Shown one piece after another: positions 1 to 11,575 of a DNA stretch of 64,000 nt (its first letter is position 1; each line of letters opens with the position of its first letter). Where the stretch lies: contig BSBN01001343.1 in NCBI GenBank assembly GCA_027924645.1, positions 2,203,409-2,267,408 on the forward strand, written 5' to 3'. Source of the stretch: Cunninghamia lanceolata. Its lineage: Eukaryota; Streptophyta; Pinopsida; Cupressales; Cupressaceae. Position numbers and translations under genes: made by a program. The notes below the pieces were generated by a model. The model made no database searches, was not told the origin of the DNA, and saw nothing but the letters and a program-made list of their open reading frames with translations.

Positions 1-1939
1 ATTTCACATGTCCTCCCCGATCTATACTCACGTGTCAATAAGCCTCATTTTCTGATAGTATGCTTGGAGTGTTTTCCTAATGAGCATCATGGCAATCATT
101 AGTTCAATAGACTCATCCTCTCTTTTTTTTTAGGTCCATAATGCAACTTAAAATTGACTTGTGTAACAAATTAAGATGTTAGTTCTAAATAGGCATAGTA
201 AAATTTGTTTCTCCAAAATGGATACAATTTACCAATGGAAATTAGCATGGATAGACAAATTTTACCATTACAAATATTAATTCACTAATTATATTTTGAA
301 GAAAACTTCCTTGTATAACAGGGTACTAATTTAATAGAAATGTAAAATATTTTAATATAATACTACTAAAGATGTCACCTCTTTATTGAGATCTCGTGAT
401 GTAAAAATTACTCTCCTTAGAACTTCATGAATCCTCCAATTATTGGACTTATATGAATGAATTATAAAGGTTAAATGAACTATAAAGGTTACCCTTATAA
501 GGGAGTTAAAGCTAAGTTCGAATTATAAAAATGCTCACATGAAGGTAGCCATAGAGAGGAGAACAATATATTTAACTTGGTTATATTAATCTTAATATTA
601 AAATATTCCATACACATGTATGAGAATCCTAAAGAGCTTAGGGACTTTGCTTACGAAGAGAAGGAATGGTCAATATCCATCAAATTCAACATATATATAT
701 ACTCAACCACTTGTAAATATTTAAATGAATAACATAGTTGCTTCATTCATATCGTTTAAATAGTAACTGTTGATTATGCTATAATGAATTGTTAAATCTA
801 TTTTTAGTAAAGTTTAGAAACTTGATCCTTAAAAGTTCTATGCCTTTTTCCCACTGACCAAGTTCAAGATTGAGAAGTAAGAAAATTGTTAAGTCTTTTC
901 AAGGAGGATGTTTCTGGAGGATATGTTAACACATACTATTGAACTTTTACATAGCTAATAAACGTAGCAAGGCTTCAAAAGGTTTTTGAGGCTTGTAACA
1001 CCTTTGGATTTGGAAAGGAAATGTGGTAGATTAGTTAGTTTTGCACCTTTCAACAAATATGGATCCTCCCCAACTAAAGCATTATTAGGCTTCCCACAAT
1101 GGCTATAATACAAGAATGTAATATTCAACCTCATCTTTTCACATAAATTCAAAACTTTGTAAAGATAATGATAATAAATGCTAATTGATTTCTTTAATGG
1201 ATTTTCGCTTAGTCATATATGTGTTCAAATAAAATAGTTCTAAAGTAAAATAAATAACTATTTAGTAAACATATCTCTCATTTTTTTTTTTTTTATATAT
1301 AATAACATTTCTCCCATTTGCAAGACTAACAGTTAAATTTTGGGAGAGAACTGATATTTTATTATTACTTATTTGAATTGTCCCTTAATATTTTCCTCAC
1401 TTGGAAGACTCATAGTTGAATAGTTTATAAAAGTTTTGGTTAATATATTCTTTAGCAAGCCTAGAAACATACTGTCATCATCAAATTGACCAAAGTTGCT
1501 CTATTTCTAAAGGAAGATATTTGGATATATGTGTGTTTGTTTCTATGTTTGGAGAGGAGACTATTATTTTATTATTTGAACGGTCACCTAATATTTCTCC
1601 CATTTGCAATGGCTGACAGTTGTATCGTTTATGCAATTTTTTTTTTTGGTTAAATTTTTTACCTATACATCCCACAGCCAGTTGGAAGAGGCTATTCTCC
1701 CAACTAAACGGCATGCCTAAATCATCATAATATACAGATCGCCATGCAAAATATCATTAATGAATATATACTCCAAACAAAAGAATGTGCCAGCGCCGTT
1801 GGTTTTAATGGCAACCACTTTCTCTTCTCTGTCAGGATGGCATACCAATGATAGAAGTGGCTATTATCCCAACAGAATGGCACTGGTAGCTATATATGTA
1901 AAATGAGGAAGCCCAGACAAGGCACGTTAACCATTTGAC
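1..1939. other. AT-rich flank without recognisable gene
   Basis: No reading frame here resembles a known protein. The stretch is AT-rich with a poly-T run near 1283-1294. A diverged local duplication is visible. A block beginning near 1341 (gggagagaactgat, then a TTATT-rich run, then cccttaatatttt) recurs near 1549 (ggagaggagactat, then the same order of motifs), an offset of about 208 bp. I see no promoter, RNA gene or transposon end that I can support. Confidence 0.5.
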
Positions 1940-2071
1940 AAACTGCCTCACAGAAATGTCATCTTATGGACTGTAATGATTGCAGGATATGCACAATATG
2001 GATTGATTGAGAAGACTTTAGAAACTTTCAAGCAAATTGCATTGGCAGATGTAGTGCCAGATTCGACATCA
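1940..2071 (+). pseudogene. PPR-repeat gene fragment
   Basis: The plus frame starting at 1940 reads KLPHRNVILWTVMIAGYAQ followed by a LIEKTLETFKQ helix. That is the signature of a plant pentatricopeptide repeat (the xMPxRNVVSWNxMIAGYAQ block of PLS-class proteins). PPR proteins bind organellar RNA one base per repeat. Only about one and a half repeats remain; there is no organelle-targeting N-terminus and no E or DYW tail, and the frame runs out of similarity near 2071. A similar block occurs on the minus strand at 63422-63955, so PPR debris sits at both ends of the window. This is a relic, not a gene. Confidence 0.75.
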
Positions 2072-2718
2072 AACATAACGAAAAGTAGATCTTTGTCAAA
2101 TGTTGAAATTGCAAGTAACCTCGCAGATGTTTGCTCTTCAACAAAAATGATCAATTATACCCGGCAAGGAATACCTGTCTCTGCGTTGCCTGATTCCCTT
2201 GCCTAAACGTATTCTATGATTCTAAAATAATATTGACATATACAGAATATCCAAAGTTTAGGTTAAAAAGATGCTATGACAGGAATATTTGTGACATAAG
2301 ATTTGTGTTGCATCTGAAATATCAAAACCTCAGAAAATCTATGATTACAAAACCGGAAGAAGAATAGGAAAACTAACGACATCTCATACAACTCGTTTAT
2401 AATCACTCGAGTTTGATTAGATGGGCATGGCCTAAAACCCACACACAAATGATAACTGTACATATTCCCTTCGAGTATTTATACGATGTATAAAATGCAC
2501 ATAGTTTATTTAAGACAAGAACATCGTACCTGCAGATGGGTATTGATGGAATGTGCACCGACTTCTTCCAATGTCAGGGATGTTGCAACCACCATGTCAA
2601 CTGAGTTGCAAACTCTGTGGATTACCCATCCGAACCAGAGCATCTAGTTTACTCCAGCTCTTCAAACAAGAGATGAGTCCCTTCTTCATCTAATCCTTGC
2701 AATTTATAGAAAATCCAT
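2072..2718. other. Intergenic, nothing recognised
   Basis: Between the PPR scrap and the first minisatellite I find no coding similarity, RNA gene or transposon boundary. Confidence 0.4.
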
Positions 2719-2843
2719 GCATCCTCCATTTTCTTTGTTTAATGATAATGCATCATCCATTTTCTTTGTTTAATGCTAATGCTTCATCCACCTTCTTTGT
2801 TTAATGATAATGCTTCATCCACTCTTGTTATTTTAATGATAAT
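2719..2843. repeat. 31-bp tandem repeat, four copies
   Basis: Four consecutive copies start at 2719, 2750, 2781 and 2812. The unit is gcatcatccattttctttg followed by tttaatgataat. The first three copies are nearly identical and the fourth is diverged. The array lies about 250 bp upstream of the truncated receptor kinase. Confidence 0.85.
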
Positions 2844-2958
2844 CTTATCCTCAATTAAAATAATCTTATCCTCAATTTTTTTAATAGTGTCCATATTATT
2901 TGTATTTATAAATTAATCTACATTTTTAAAAAAAAAAAATTTCTAATTCCAAAATTGA

Positions 2959-3070
2959 GTTGTGACATTATTACAATAGTATTTAAATTTGAATTCAAAA
3001 TTCAAATGTTGTGACATTATTACAATAGTATTTAAATTTGAATTCAAAATTCAAATGTGGGTTGTGACAT
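2959..3070. repeat. 49-bp tandem repeat running into kinase fragment
   Basis: A unit beginning gttgtgacattattacaat is present twice, at 2959 and 3008, with a period of 49 bp. A third copy of only its first ten bases (gttgtgacat) lies at 3061-3070 and overlaps the first kinase-like bases. The array therefore ends exactly where receptor-kinase similarity begins. Confidence 0.85.
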
Positions 3071-3932
3071 GAAATCTATCTTTCGAGAGACCAGTGAAGG
3101 AGTGAAGGATTTCATAGCAGAGATTTCAAGTCTTGGTCGTCTCCAGCACCGGAATCTAGTGCAAATCAGAGGCTACGGCAGGCGGGGGCAAAAATTTTTC
3201 ATAGTGTATGACTTCATGGTAAATGGAAGCCTGGATAAGATGATATTTGGGAATCCTTCTCGAGTGCTAGGATGGGCTCAAAGGTACGCAATTCTAAGGG
3301 ACGTGGGTGCAGGATTGTTCTATCTTCACGAAGGATGGGAACAAATAGTGGTGCACAGAGACATCAAGTCTTCCAACGATTTGTTGGACTCTGAGCTTCA
3401 TGGAAAGCTGGGAGATTTTGGGCTTGCTCGTTTGTATAGGCATGATGAGAACTCCTCAACCACTCATGTGGCCGGAACACCTGGCTACATCGCACCAGAA
3501 CTGTTATCCACAGGAAAGGCAACTACCAGCACGGATGTATTCAGCTTTGGCGTTTTGATGTTGGAGGTTGCGTGTGGAAGGCGCCCTGTAGAGGCTCTTC
3601 TAGATGCTTCTCAAGTAATTTTGTTAGATTGGGTGAGGGAGCTGTATGCCAACAAAAGGCTCATGGATGCCGCCGATCCAAAGCTTGGTGGTGATTTTGT
3701 CAAGGATGAGATGGAGATAGTGCTCAAATTGGGACTCTTCTGTTCTAATCCTCAACCAGAAGCAAGACCTGGCATGAGACAAGTAGTTCAAATACTTGAA
3801 GGCGAAGCTTCTCTTGCGGCCTCTGCTCTTACTCTTTCATTTGAGATGAATGAATCAGGCCCGATAGAGGCGCCTACAGATGGTTTCTGTTTCGAGTCCT
3901 TGGAGGTGCCCTTGAATGGAAGCTTGTTGTAA
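3063..3932 (+). pseudogene. 5'-truncated L-type lectin receptor kinase (kinase domain)
   Basis: The open frame from an ATG at 3057 gives 291 residues that cover most of a Ser/Thr kinase domain of the L-type lectin receptor kinase family, which are plasma-membrane receptors acting in defence and development. Visible landmarks are the catalytic loop HRDIKSSN, the DFG motif in KLGDFGLARLYR, YIAPEL, the DVFSFGVLMLEVACGRRP block and the C-lobe ending in RPGMRQVVQILEG. The signal peptide, lectin domain, membrane helix and glycine-rich P-loop are all missing. Similarity to the minus-strand copy at 22.5-24.3 kb starts at the MKSIF that follows the VAVK lysine block. The residue after HRDIKSSN is Asp where the other copy has Val. 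The frame is still open, but without a 5' half it cannot be a working receptor. Confidence 0.85.
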
Positions 3933-4599
3933 AAGATTTTATTTAAGCGTTACTCGCCTGCCGTTGATACATGAATCGAGGGTCTTCTGTGTCGTCTTTA
4001 CTTTTGTTACTAGGTATCTTCTCTTGCTGAAAAAAGTGTTTTAAGTCGTTCTAGTTAGTCATGAGGCTGTGTGCTGTAAACTAATCTATGTAGAATGTGG
4101 GCTTTATTTTACAGACTTGAATATATTTTCTGGTTTTGGATAAGAATTATAAATATTCATTTTTATCTGATACCTGCAAATATGCACAAGATAATTGTGT
4201 GCTGAAATAATAATCCTCTAAAATGCATGAGGTAAAATACCTATGTTAATTTCCACAAGAAGTTGTCTTCAGAATGCACTTTTATATGGCACCTCTGCCA
4301 TTTTCATGGCATAGAGCTTTAAAAAGGTGCTTAATCTGTCTTGGTTTCAGCATATGCATGCGCTGCTTGATAAGAAGGGCAAAAGTTATGATGATTGTAA
4401 TCTGCTCCCTGTTAGTTATGTCAGAAAAAAAGAGGAGGTAAATTTGTCTGCTCAGCAGCACAGACAATATCTAGAATCATAGTCCACCACTGATCATTAC
4501 TTTTACATATTATTTCTGTCGTCTACTTTTGTCCTATAAATATGAATCTAATCCTTTCAAAGGGGCAGTTCAGTTTAGTTTAATTCAGTCAGTCTAATC
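3933..4599. other. Former 3' flank of kinase fragment
   Basis: This follows the TAA of the kinase fragment. It is AT-rich and T-rich in its first 200 bases, as a 3' UTR would be, but I see no clear poly(A) signal and no other gene. Confidence 0.35.
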
Positions 4600-4861
4600 T
4601 TGTAAAGATTGATGCGATGCATACCTGCTGTAGGACAAAAACAGGGGATTTCACAAATTTTGGGAGCAAAATGTGTACAAAACAAAATAAGCTTCCCTGA
4701 TATTAAAATAGAAAATTACATTGATATTTATCATAAATGTTTAGCCCACAGTCGAAAAAACAGAGTAGAATAATCTAACTGTAATCAAACAGAACTACAA
4801 TCAAAACAGGATAGTTGTAGCATTATTTTTCTCAAACCATAGTTTTACATTGTTTTTCTCA
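4600..4861 (-). repeat. Probable 3' LTR remnant of the copia fragment
   Basis: Just downstream (minus sense) of the copia RNase H tail is a purine run, AAGGAGAATAT, followed by TGAGAAAAAC. This is the usual order of polypurine tract and LTR start. The right edge is therefore placed at 4861. The left edge is a guess, because no second copy of this LTR is present for comparison. Confidence 0.35.
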
Positions 4862-4889
4862 ATATTCTCCTTAATTGCTTAATAAATTT

Positions 4890-5784
4890 ATTCCTAATTG
4901 CTTTCTTAATAAAACGAATCTCTCTCTTGGAATTGCCTTCGTAAAAATAACTTCCAACTGATTCTCTGTCCTGCAGAATTGTAATTACACATCTCCTTGC
5001 TGTATCAAATGTTTAATGATGTGATGACAAAGCTTTATATACTTTGCTCTTGCATGAAGAATATGATTATTTGCTATCTGAAAGGTACTGCTGTTCTCAC
5101 AATGTATAAAAGTGGAAGAATTGCATTGCTACTGCAAATTTTCCAAAACTCTTTGTAACTAAACTGCTTAACATGCTGAGGTTGTCACCATATACTCTGC
5201 CTCTGCTGTAGAAAGAGAAACCGTTTATTGCTTCTTCAAGCTCCAAGTTATAATAATACTGCCAAGGGTAAAACAGTATCCAAAAATTGGTTTTCGATCA
5301 TTTACTGAACCAGCTCAATCTGAATCTGAAAATCCTAATTCCAAATTCTTTGTTGTTGTATAATGAATGCCATGATCCACAGTGCTTTTGATATACTGAA
5401 GTATTTTTCTTTTTGCTTTCATGTGATTGTCATGTGGATCTGCCATAAATCTGGAAACAAGACTTACTGCATAAGAAATATCCGGTCTAGTAGCTATAAG
5501 GTATATCAGACTATCAACCATCCTTCCAAATTGAGTCTCATTCACGCTGCTGCTTTTATTTTCCCTGCTGAAGTTGTCACCTTGTGCTGATGGAGTTTGA
5601 CACTTCCTTACACTTTTCCATTTTGAATCATCTCAATAAATTTTCAACATACTTTGCTTGACAAATAAAGATGCCATCAATTGATTGATATACCTCCACG
5701 CCAAAAAAATAAAAATAATGCATCAATCTAAGATCAGTAATCTCAAACTCCTCCATCAATGTTTGTTTGAATTCATGCATTATG
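4890..5784 (-). mobile_element. Ty1/copia fragment: end of RT plus RNase H
   Basis: Minus-strand frames carry the end of a copia reverse transcriptase (FEITDLRLMHYF, VEVYQSIDGIFICQAKYV) and then the RT-RNase H linker with YLIATRPDISYAVSLVSRFM. RNase H follows, with DRKPIFGY and a decayed STAEAEY block down to about 4900. Several stops and frameshifts are present. Gag, protease and integrase are absent. The fragment is cut off at 5785, where the LTR of a second copia element begins. It does not resume on the far side of that element, so later deletion or recombination has removed the rest. Confidence 0.75.
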
Positions 5785-6114
5785 TGCTGGTGCAGAGACA
5801 GAAAAAGAAAATAAAACAGAAAAACAGAGAGGCGCACAGCAGACAGTTTGCTTCAGCAAACATTAAAACTTTGTTAATTTCACTCATGCTATCCGTTACA
5901 TTCTGCCTCTATATGTAGAGGATTTTAATCATGCAATAAATTAGAAAACTGAACCTTTACTCATGCAAATCATTAACAGTATTTTGTTCATGCAAATTAT
6001 TTAAACTCTAATTTTAAAAATAGTTTACATGCAAAACTATTTTATCCTCCTCTAAACTGAAACTAAACTAACTTGCATGTTTTATTTTGGGAGAAATTAC
6101 TCCATGTTCTAACA
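5785..6114 (-). repeat. 3' LTR of copia element
   Basis: In minus sense it begins TGTTAGAACATGG and ends TGCACCAGCA. About 210 bp of it matches the right-hand LTR at 14542-14753, including the block ctgcctctatatgtagagg. It contains about 20 bp near 5840 that the other LTR lacks. Confidence 0.8.
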
Positions 6115-6123
6115 CTCCCCCTT
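6115..6123 (-). other. Polypurine tract
   Basis: Minus-sense AAGGGGGAG lies directly against the start of the 3' LTR. This is the site that primes plus-strand DNA synthesis in LTR retrotransposons. Confidence 0.8.
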
Positions 6124-6270
6124 AATTTCTACCACTAACTACTTCAGCATTTACAATGCCCAAACTCTGTCTTAGATGCTCAAAATTTTCCTTTGCTAAT
6201 GCCTTTGTGAATATTTCTGCCAATTGGCCTTCAAATCTACAAAACTCCAAATAGATTTCTCCATTGTTTA

Positions 6271-9200
6271 CTAACTCTCTGATGAAATGAAATCTTGTAT
6301 CAATGTGCTTGCTCCTCTTGTGAAAAACATGATTTTTGACAATGCAATTGTTGATTTGTTGTCACAAAAGATTGGTGTTGACTCTTCTTGTGCTTGCAAT
6401 AAATCTATCAATACTCTCCTCATCCAAATTGCTTGACATGTTGTTGATGTGGTTGCTACATACTCTACTTCAGCTAATGAAAGTGTCACTATGGGTTGCT
6501 TCTTTGATGCCCATGAGACCACACATTTTCCAAAATGAAAGACATATCCAAAAGTACTCTTCCTGTCATCAATGCTACTTGCAAAATCACTATCAGTGTA
6601 ACCAATCAAACCAAAATCACTAGTTGTGGAATATAAAATTCCATATTTTGTTGTTCCTACCACATATCTCAATATCCTCTTTCCAACTTGCCAATGTGAG
6701 TCTTTTGGTGACTACATGAATCTTGAGATTAAACTAACCCCATACATGATATCTGGTCTTATAGCCATAAGATACATCAAACTTCCAATTAGTCTTTTGA
6801 ATGTTGCAAAATCAACATTAGGCCCTTTGGGCATCCTATTTGCTAATTTTAGTCCCTATAGCAACTGGTATAGGTGTTGAATTACAATTCAACATCTTAA
6901 ACCTCCTTAACACATCTTTTGCATATTTAGTTTGACAAATAAAAATTCTCTTATCTGATTGTACAACTTCAATGCCCAAAAAATACATCATTAATCCCAA
7001 ATCTATATTCATCTCAAATTCTTTCTTCATTGCTGATTTAAATGTGTCTACAGACAGATTCCCAATGAAAATCAAATCATCAACATACAAACACACAATC
7101 AAAATCTGACCTTTGTTGATTTTTGTGTACAATGTGGGCTCACTATTGCTTTTGTTGAATCCACTGTTTGTCATGTATGAATCAATCCTACTATAACAAG
7201 TTCTTGGTGCTTGCTTGAGACCATAGAGAGCCTTCTTCAATCTATATACTTTGTCTTCATGTCCATGCATTTCATAACCTGGTGGCTATTTCAAATACAC
7301 TTCTTCATCTAGAAAACCATTCAAGAAAGTTGATTTGACATCCATTTGATATACTTTCCAATTATTTTGAGCAGTTATTGCTAAAACCATTCTAATAGTA
7401 TCAAGTCTAGCAACTAGAGCAAATGTTTCATTATAATCTTGATTCCATGTTGTTGTGCAAAACCTTTTGCTACTAACCTTGCCTTATGCTTTTCAATCTT
7501 ACCTTCTGCATTAAATTTGGTCTTATAAACCCATTTGACTCCTATGCAATCCTTACCTTTAGGTAGGTCAATTAGCTCCCATGTTTGATTTCTCTTAGTA
7601 GAATCTATCTCTTCATCCATAGCTATTATCCAATGTTCCTCTTTAGCCGCTTCTTCAAAATACATAGAATCATGAGAGAATAAAGCAAAATTTGAACACA
7701 AATCTAAATTTTCTTCTCCTTGATCATAAATCTCCTTCAAGCTTCTAATTTCCTTTCCTTTATACTTTAACCTTAAGGAGGCAAGTGTAGGATCTAATTC
7801 ATCACTTACTTGTCAATTGGGACTAGTATGACATGCATGACCAGATGATTCACCTTGTGCTAAGTTCCTTTGTGTTCTTATTGGAGTTCTTGTTCTTGCT
7901 TGTGGAGTTGATTGATCACCTTGCAAATTTTGTTCTTCAAATTCTTCTTCATTTTGGGGAATTGGTGCTCCAATTGTGATTGTTCTATCAATGCTTCCAT
8001 CCCATGTTTCTTCTTCCTTAAATTCCACATCTCTGCTAATAATCACTTTCTTTGAAATGGGGTTATACAACTTATTTAAGCTTTTGATTCTTCACTATAC
8101 CCAATAAAAATGCATTTCTTACCTCTATCATCAAGTTCTCTTCTCAATTCATATGGTATAAGAGAATATGCAATACAACCAAAAATTCTAAAATGATATA
8201 CATTATGGTTCTTACCACTCCAAGCTTCCTGTGGAATTCAATCCTTGACACTCTTTGTTGGGCTTCTATTCAGAATATATACTGTACATGCTACTGCTTC
8301 TACCCAATATTCATTTGACAATTGTTTGGCCTTCAACATGTCTCTGGTCATCTCCATGATTGTTCTAATCTTCCTTTTTGCTACACCATTCTATTGTGGT
8401 GTGTACCTTGTAGTAAATTGCCTTTTAATGCCATGATATCTGCAAAAATATAGAAATTCATTAGACATATATTCACCTCCTCTATTTGATCTAAATACCT
8501 TGATGTAATGGCCACTTTACTTTTCCACCATAATTTTCTAAAGGTTTCAGACTTCTCCTTGAGAAAATATATCCAAGTCCTCCTACTAAAATCATCAATG
8601 AAGATTAGAAAATAAGTACTACCTCCAAATGACGGAGTTTGCATTGGTCCACATAAATCACTATGAACTAGCTCCAATAATACTCTTGCACTATATGAAA
8701 CTCCTACTAGAAAACTCTCTTGTTGTTTTGCCAAAATGCAACTCTCACATCAATTGTCTGGCTGCTCTATTGGTGGCAATCCCTTCACCATTTTTTTTCT
8801 ATAACAAACTCAAACATCCAAAATGTAAATGTCCATACCTCAAATGCCATATCCATGATTGGTCTAAATACATAGTTTTGAAATGGGCTTCCTCTTCTCC
8901 TTGGATGCACTGAATTCGAAGGGGAAACATCTGATTCTTGGTCATCTCCACTCTTGCAATCAACATATCATTTGGAAATCTATCTAGTATTGTGCTAACA
9001 ATATCCTTAAAAGATACCCTATAACCTTTCTACACTAATTGTCCAACACTCATAAGATTATGCTTTAATCTAGGTACAAAATAAACATCAGGAATAAATC
9101 TTCTTTCACCATTTTTTTCCAAAACATTTATTACTCCTTTATCCATTACAACCACATTATTATCGTTTCCCAATTTCACTTCTGATTTTACAAAATCATC

Positions 9201-9387
9201 AAGACTAGCAAACAATTCTTTATTCCCTGTCATATGATTACTGCATCCACTATCTAAAAACCAAATATCCCTAGCACTTTCTTTAGCAACATGACATGTG
9301 ATGAATAAACTTCCAGAATTAGATTCATTTGTGTAATTAGCATTTTGTTTGTCCACATCTCCTTGTTTCTTTCTGCATTCATTTGCA
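6271..9387 (-). pseudogene. Copia pol: protease, integrase, RT, RNase H (broken)
   Basis: The pol region is read in pieces on the minus strand. The protease lies near 9240-9350 with DIWFLDSGCSNHMTG. Integrase covers about 8230-8760 with LVHSDLCGPMQTPSFGG and FIDDFSRRTWIYFLKEKSE. Reverse transcriptase covers 6836-7740 with [30 protein letters not shown] and the catalytic LYVDD. RNase H covers 6271-6800 with YTDSDFASSIDDRKSTFGY and the acidic-site FCDNKSTIALS. Multiple stops and frameshifts separate the blocks, and no single ORF exceeds 144 residues. The right end breaks inside the zinc knuckle (HYANECRKKQGD) at the insertion point of the nested element; the other half lies at 13562 onward. Confidence 0.85.
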
Positions 9388-9392
9388 TAATG
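9388..9392. other. Left target-site duplication TAATG
   Basis: TAATG directly precedes the left LTR start (TGTCATGTCCC). The same five bases follow the right LTR at 13557-13561, as expected of LTR-element integration. Confidence 0.9.
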
Positions 9393-10607
9393 TGTCATGT
9401 CCCAACATTAAGACATTATTTGTCATCATCAAATTGGAAGATAATTATGTATATAATAATACTTAATAAACATATATAATATTATTAAGTAATATTATAA
9501 TATATTTATTGTACTTATATATAATAAATATAAAGACAATTATAATATTATATATGATATATATATTATATAAATATAAATATAAATAAATGTTATTATA
9601 ATATAATTATCATATAATATATATAAGACAAATGTCTTATAATATATAAATATAAATAAGAAATATTATTATAATCATTTATAATATAATAAATATAAAT
9701 ATAAATATTATTATTATTATTATATAATAATTATAATTATCAATGTAAATATTAAATCAAATATTAGTATAAAGTATGATCATTATAAATATAATATTAT
9801 AAATATATATAAAATTAATATTAACTAATATCCTTGGAAGATATCAATAAAGATAGACCAAGTTTATTAAAAGACAAAGTTTATTAAAACAAAGATAAAT
9901 GCAACAATTATGTTAGAGGAAGCAAGTTAGATTATTAGTAAATAAAAGAGGTGCATATTAATTGAAGGTTATTTTCTATAAGACACATCTCTTTATTAAA
10001 GGAGGGTATAAAGATGGGAATAAGATAACATAAAGGGAAGAAAAGCAAGGAATAAGAAATATATATATGTGGAGAGGGTAAGGAAAATAGAAAAGAATAT
10101 ACAAGGAATATAATTCTGATTTATAAATATAACAAAAAGAAGGATATAATATACAATTCTTGGAAATGGTAAATATATTCATAGCAGATTTAAATCTGCA
10201 ATATATAAGGAATAATATATTTTTGAGTTGTAATATACCATTTCAAATATACTTATGTACACTAGCAGCCTTATAAGAACATCGTATATCTGAGATATAA
10301 TATATATGCTTTGAGTTAAAGAAAAGAAATATATTAAAAGGGAATAATTCTCTTTATGAAGTGTTGCCTCTCTTGGCAATAGTTGTAGCCGTACACCATT
10401 GAAGATATAAAAAGGAGGTGTGAAGTAAAAAAAGATCATATAGCAATATAAATTAGCAAACAACATATTGGTCTTCCATTAAATACAAGTATTAGATCAG
10501 CACAAGGTATTATATCAACAAGCATTACTAAGAGCAATCGATCATACAAGAAGTAAAATTGTGTGCAGGATTAATAAATTTTGTTCTTCCTAAAAGGGGA
10601 CATTACA
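9393..10607 (+). repeat. 5' LTR of LARD-like element
   Basis: It starts TGTCATGTCCC and ends GGGGACATTACA. The first 450 bases are almost pure A/T, built from TATAAT and ATAAATAT motifs. Short minus-strand ORFs within it recur in the other LTR and show no protein similarity. Confidence 0.9.
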
Positions 10608-10608
10608 G

Positions 10609-10620
10609 TGGTATCAGAGC
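10609..10620 (+). other. Primer-binding site (tRNA-iMet type)
   Basis: TGGTATCAGAGC, the classical complement of the 3' end of plant initiator tRNA-Met, lies one base after the LTR end. It sets the element's orientation as plus. Confidence 0.9.
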
Positions 10621-10756
10621 AGTGTATCCTGCCATCCTGTGAAACAATCTTATGCAAGCATACACTAAGGAAAATTTTGAACCAAAAGAGAAGACAAAGA
10701 AATATAATGAAGAAGAAAGTTTATAATTGCCCGAGTATGAGCAAACCAAGTCAAGA

Positions 10757-11563
10757 CACGATAGGTAGGGAGAATGTCCTCCATCGTGCTCTTGTCGAAT
10801 TATGTTAAGAGGATGATAGGTAGGGAGAATGTCCTCCATCATATCTCAACAAGACACGATAGGTAGGGAGAATGTCCTCCATCGTGCTCTTGTCTAATTA
10901 TGTTAAGAGGATGATAGGTAGGGAGAATGTCCTCCATCATACCTCAACAAGACACGATAGGTAGGGAGAATGTCCTCCATCGTGCTCTTGTCTAATTATG
11001 TTAAGAGGATGATAGGTAGGGAGAATGTCCTCCATCATACCTCAACAAGACACGATAGGTAGGGAGAATGTCCTCCATCGTGCTCTTGTCTAATTATGTT
11101 AAGAGGATGATAGGTAGGGAGAATGTCCTCCATCATACCTCAACAAGACACGATAGGTAGGGAGAATGTCCTCCATCGTGCTCTCATCAAATTATGTTAA
11201 AGGGATGATAGGTAGGAAGAATGCCCTCCATCATCAAGACATGATAGGTAGGAAGTATGCCCTCCATCATGCTCTTGTCAAGATGTGATAGGTAGGAAGT
11301 GTGCCCTCCATCACACTCTTGATCCTTAATGTTAAAGAGATGATAGGTAGGAAGAATGCCCTGCATCATGCTCTCATCAAATTATGTTAAAGGGATGATA
11401 GGTAGGAAGAATGCCCTCCATCATCAAGATATGATAGGTAGGAAGTGTGGCCTCCATCATGTTCTTGTCAAGATGTGATAGGTAGGAGGTGTGCCCTCCA
11501 TCACACTCTTGATCCGTAATGTTATAGAGGTGATAGGTAGGAAGTGTGCCCTCCATCACACTC
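10757..11563 (+). repeat. Array of 17 hairpin units with co-varying arms
   Basis: Seventeen copies of a core GATAGGTAGGRAG...CCTCCATC start at 10760, 10815, 10858, 10913, 10956, 11011, 11054, 11109, 11152, 11207, 11243, 11287, 11342, 11397, 11433, 11477 and 11532. Up to 11152 the spacing alternates 55 and 43, a 98-bp higher-order unit. From 11207 it runs 36, 44, 55, 55, a 190-bp unit present twice. Each core is flanked by inverted arms. The arms differ between units yet still pair: CACGAT/ATCGTG, GATGAT/ATCATC, CATGAT/ATCATG and TGTGAT/ATCACA. Outer arms pair as well (ACAAGA/TCTTGT or TCAAGA/TCTTGA), with one unpaired base between the two stems. Confidence 0.9.
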
Positions 11564-11575
11564 TAAATTGCAAGT

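Noticed and set aside
3057..3062. ATG at 3057 as a genuine start of the kinase ORF
   Set aside because: It lies in repeat-derived sequence upstream of the kinase similarity; the domain is missing its N-lobe, so the start is accidental.
9976..10466. Minus-strand ORFs of 68 and 95 codons
   Set aside because: They lie in the AT-rich LTR and are duplicated in the partner LTR at 12926-13329; not genes.
10609..10620. tRNA-like sequence TGGTATCAGAGC (also at 14527 and 38742)
   Set aside because: These are primer-binding sites complementary to a tRNA 3' end, not tRNA genes; no cloverleaf surrounds them.
10603..11559. Minus-strand ORFs with repeated MMEGILPTYHPFNI-like peptides
   Set aside because: They are translations of the tandem hairpin array; the peptide repeats only because the DNA does.
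10757..11563. CRISPR-like appearance of the regular array
   Set aside because: Plant nuclear context, no cas genes, and the spacers between cores are themselves repeated rather than unique.
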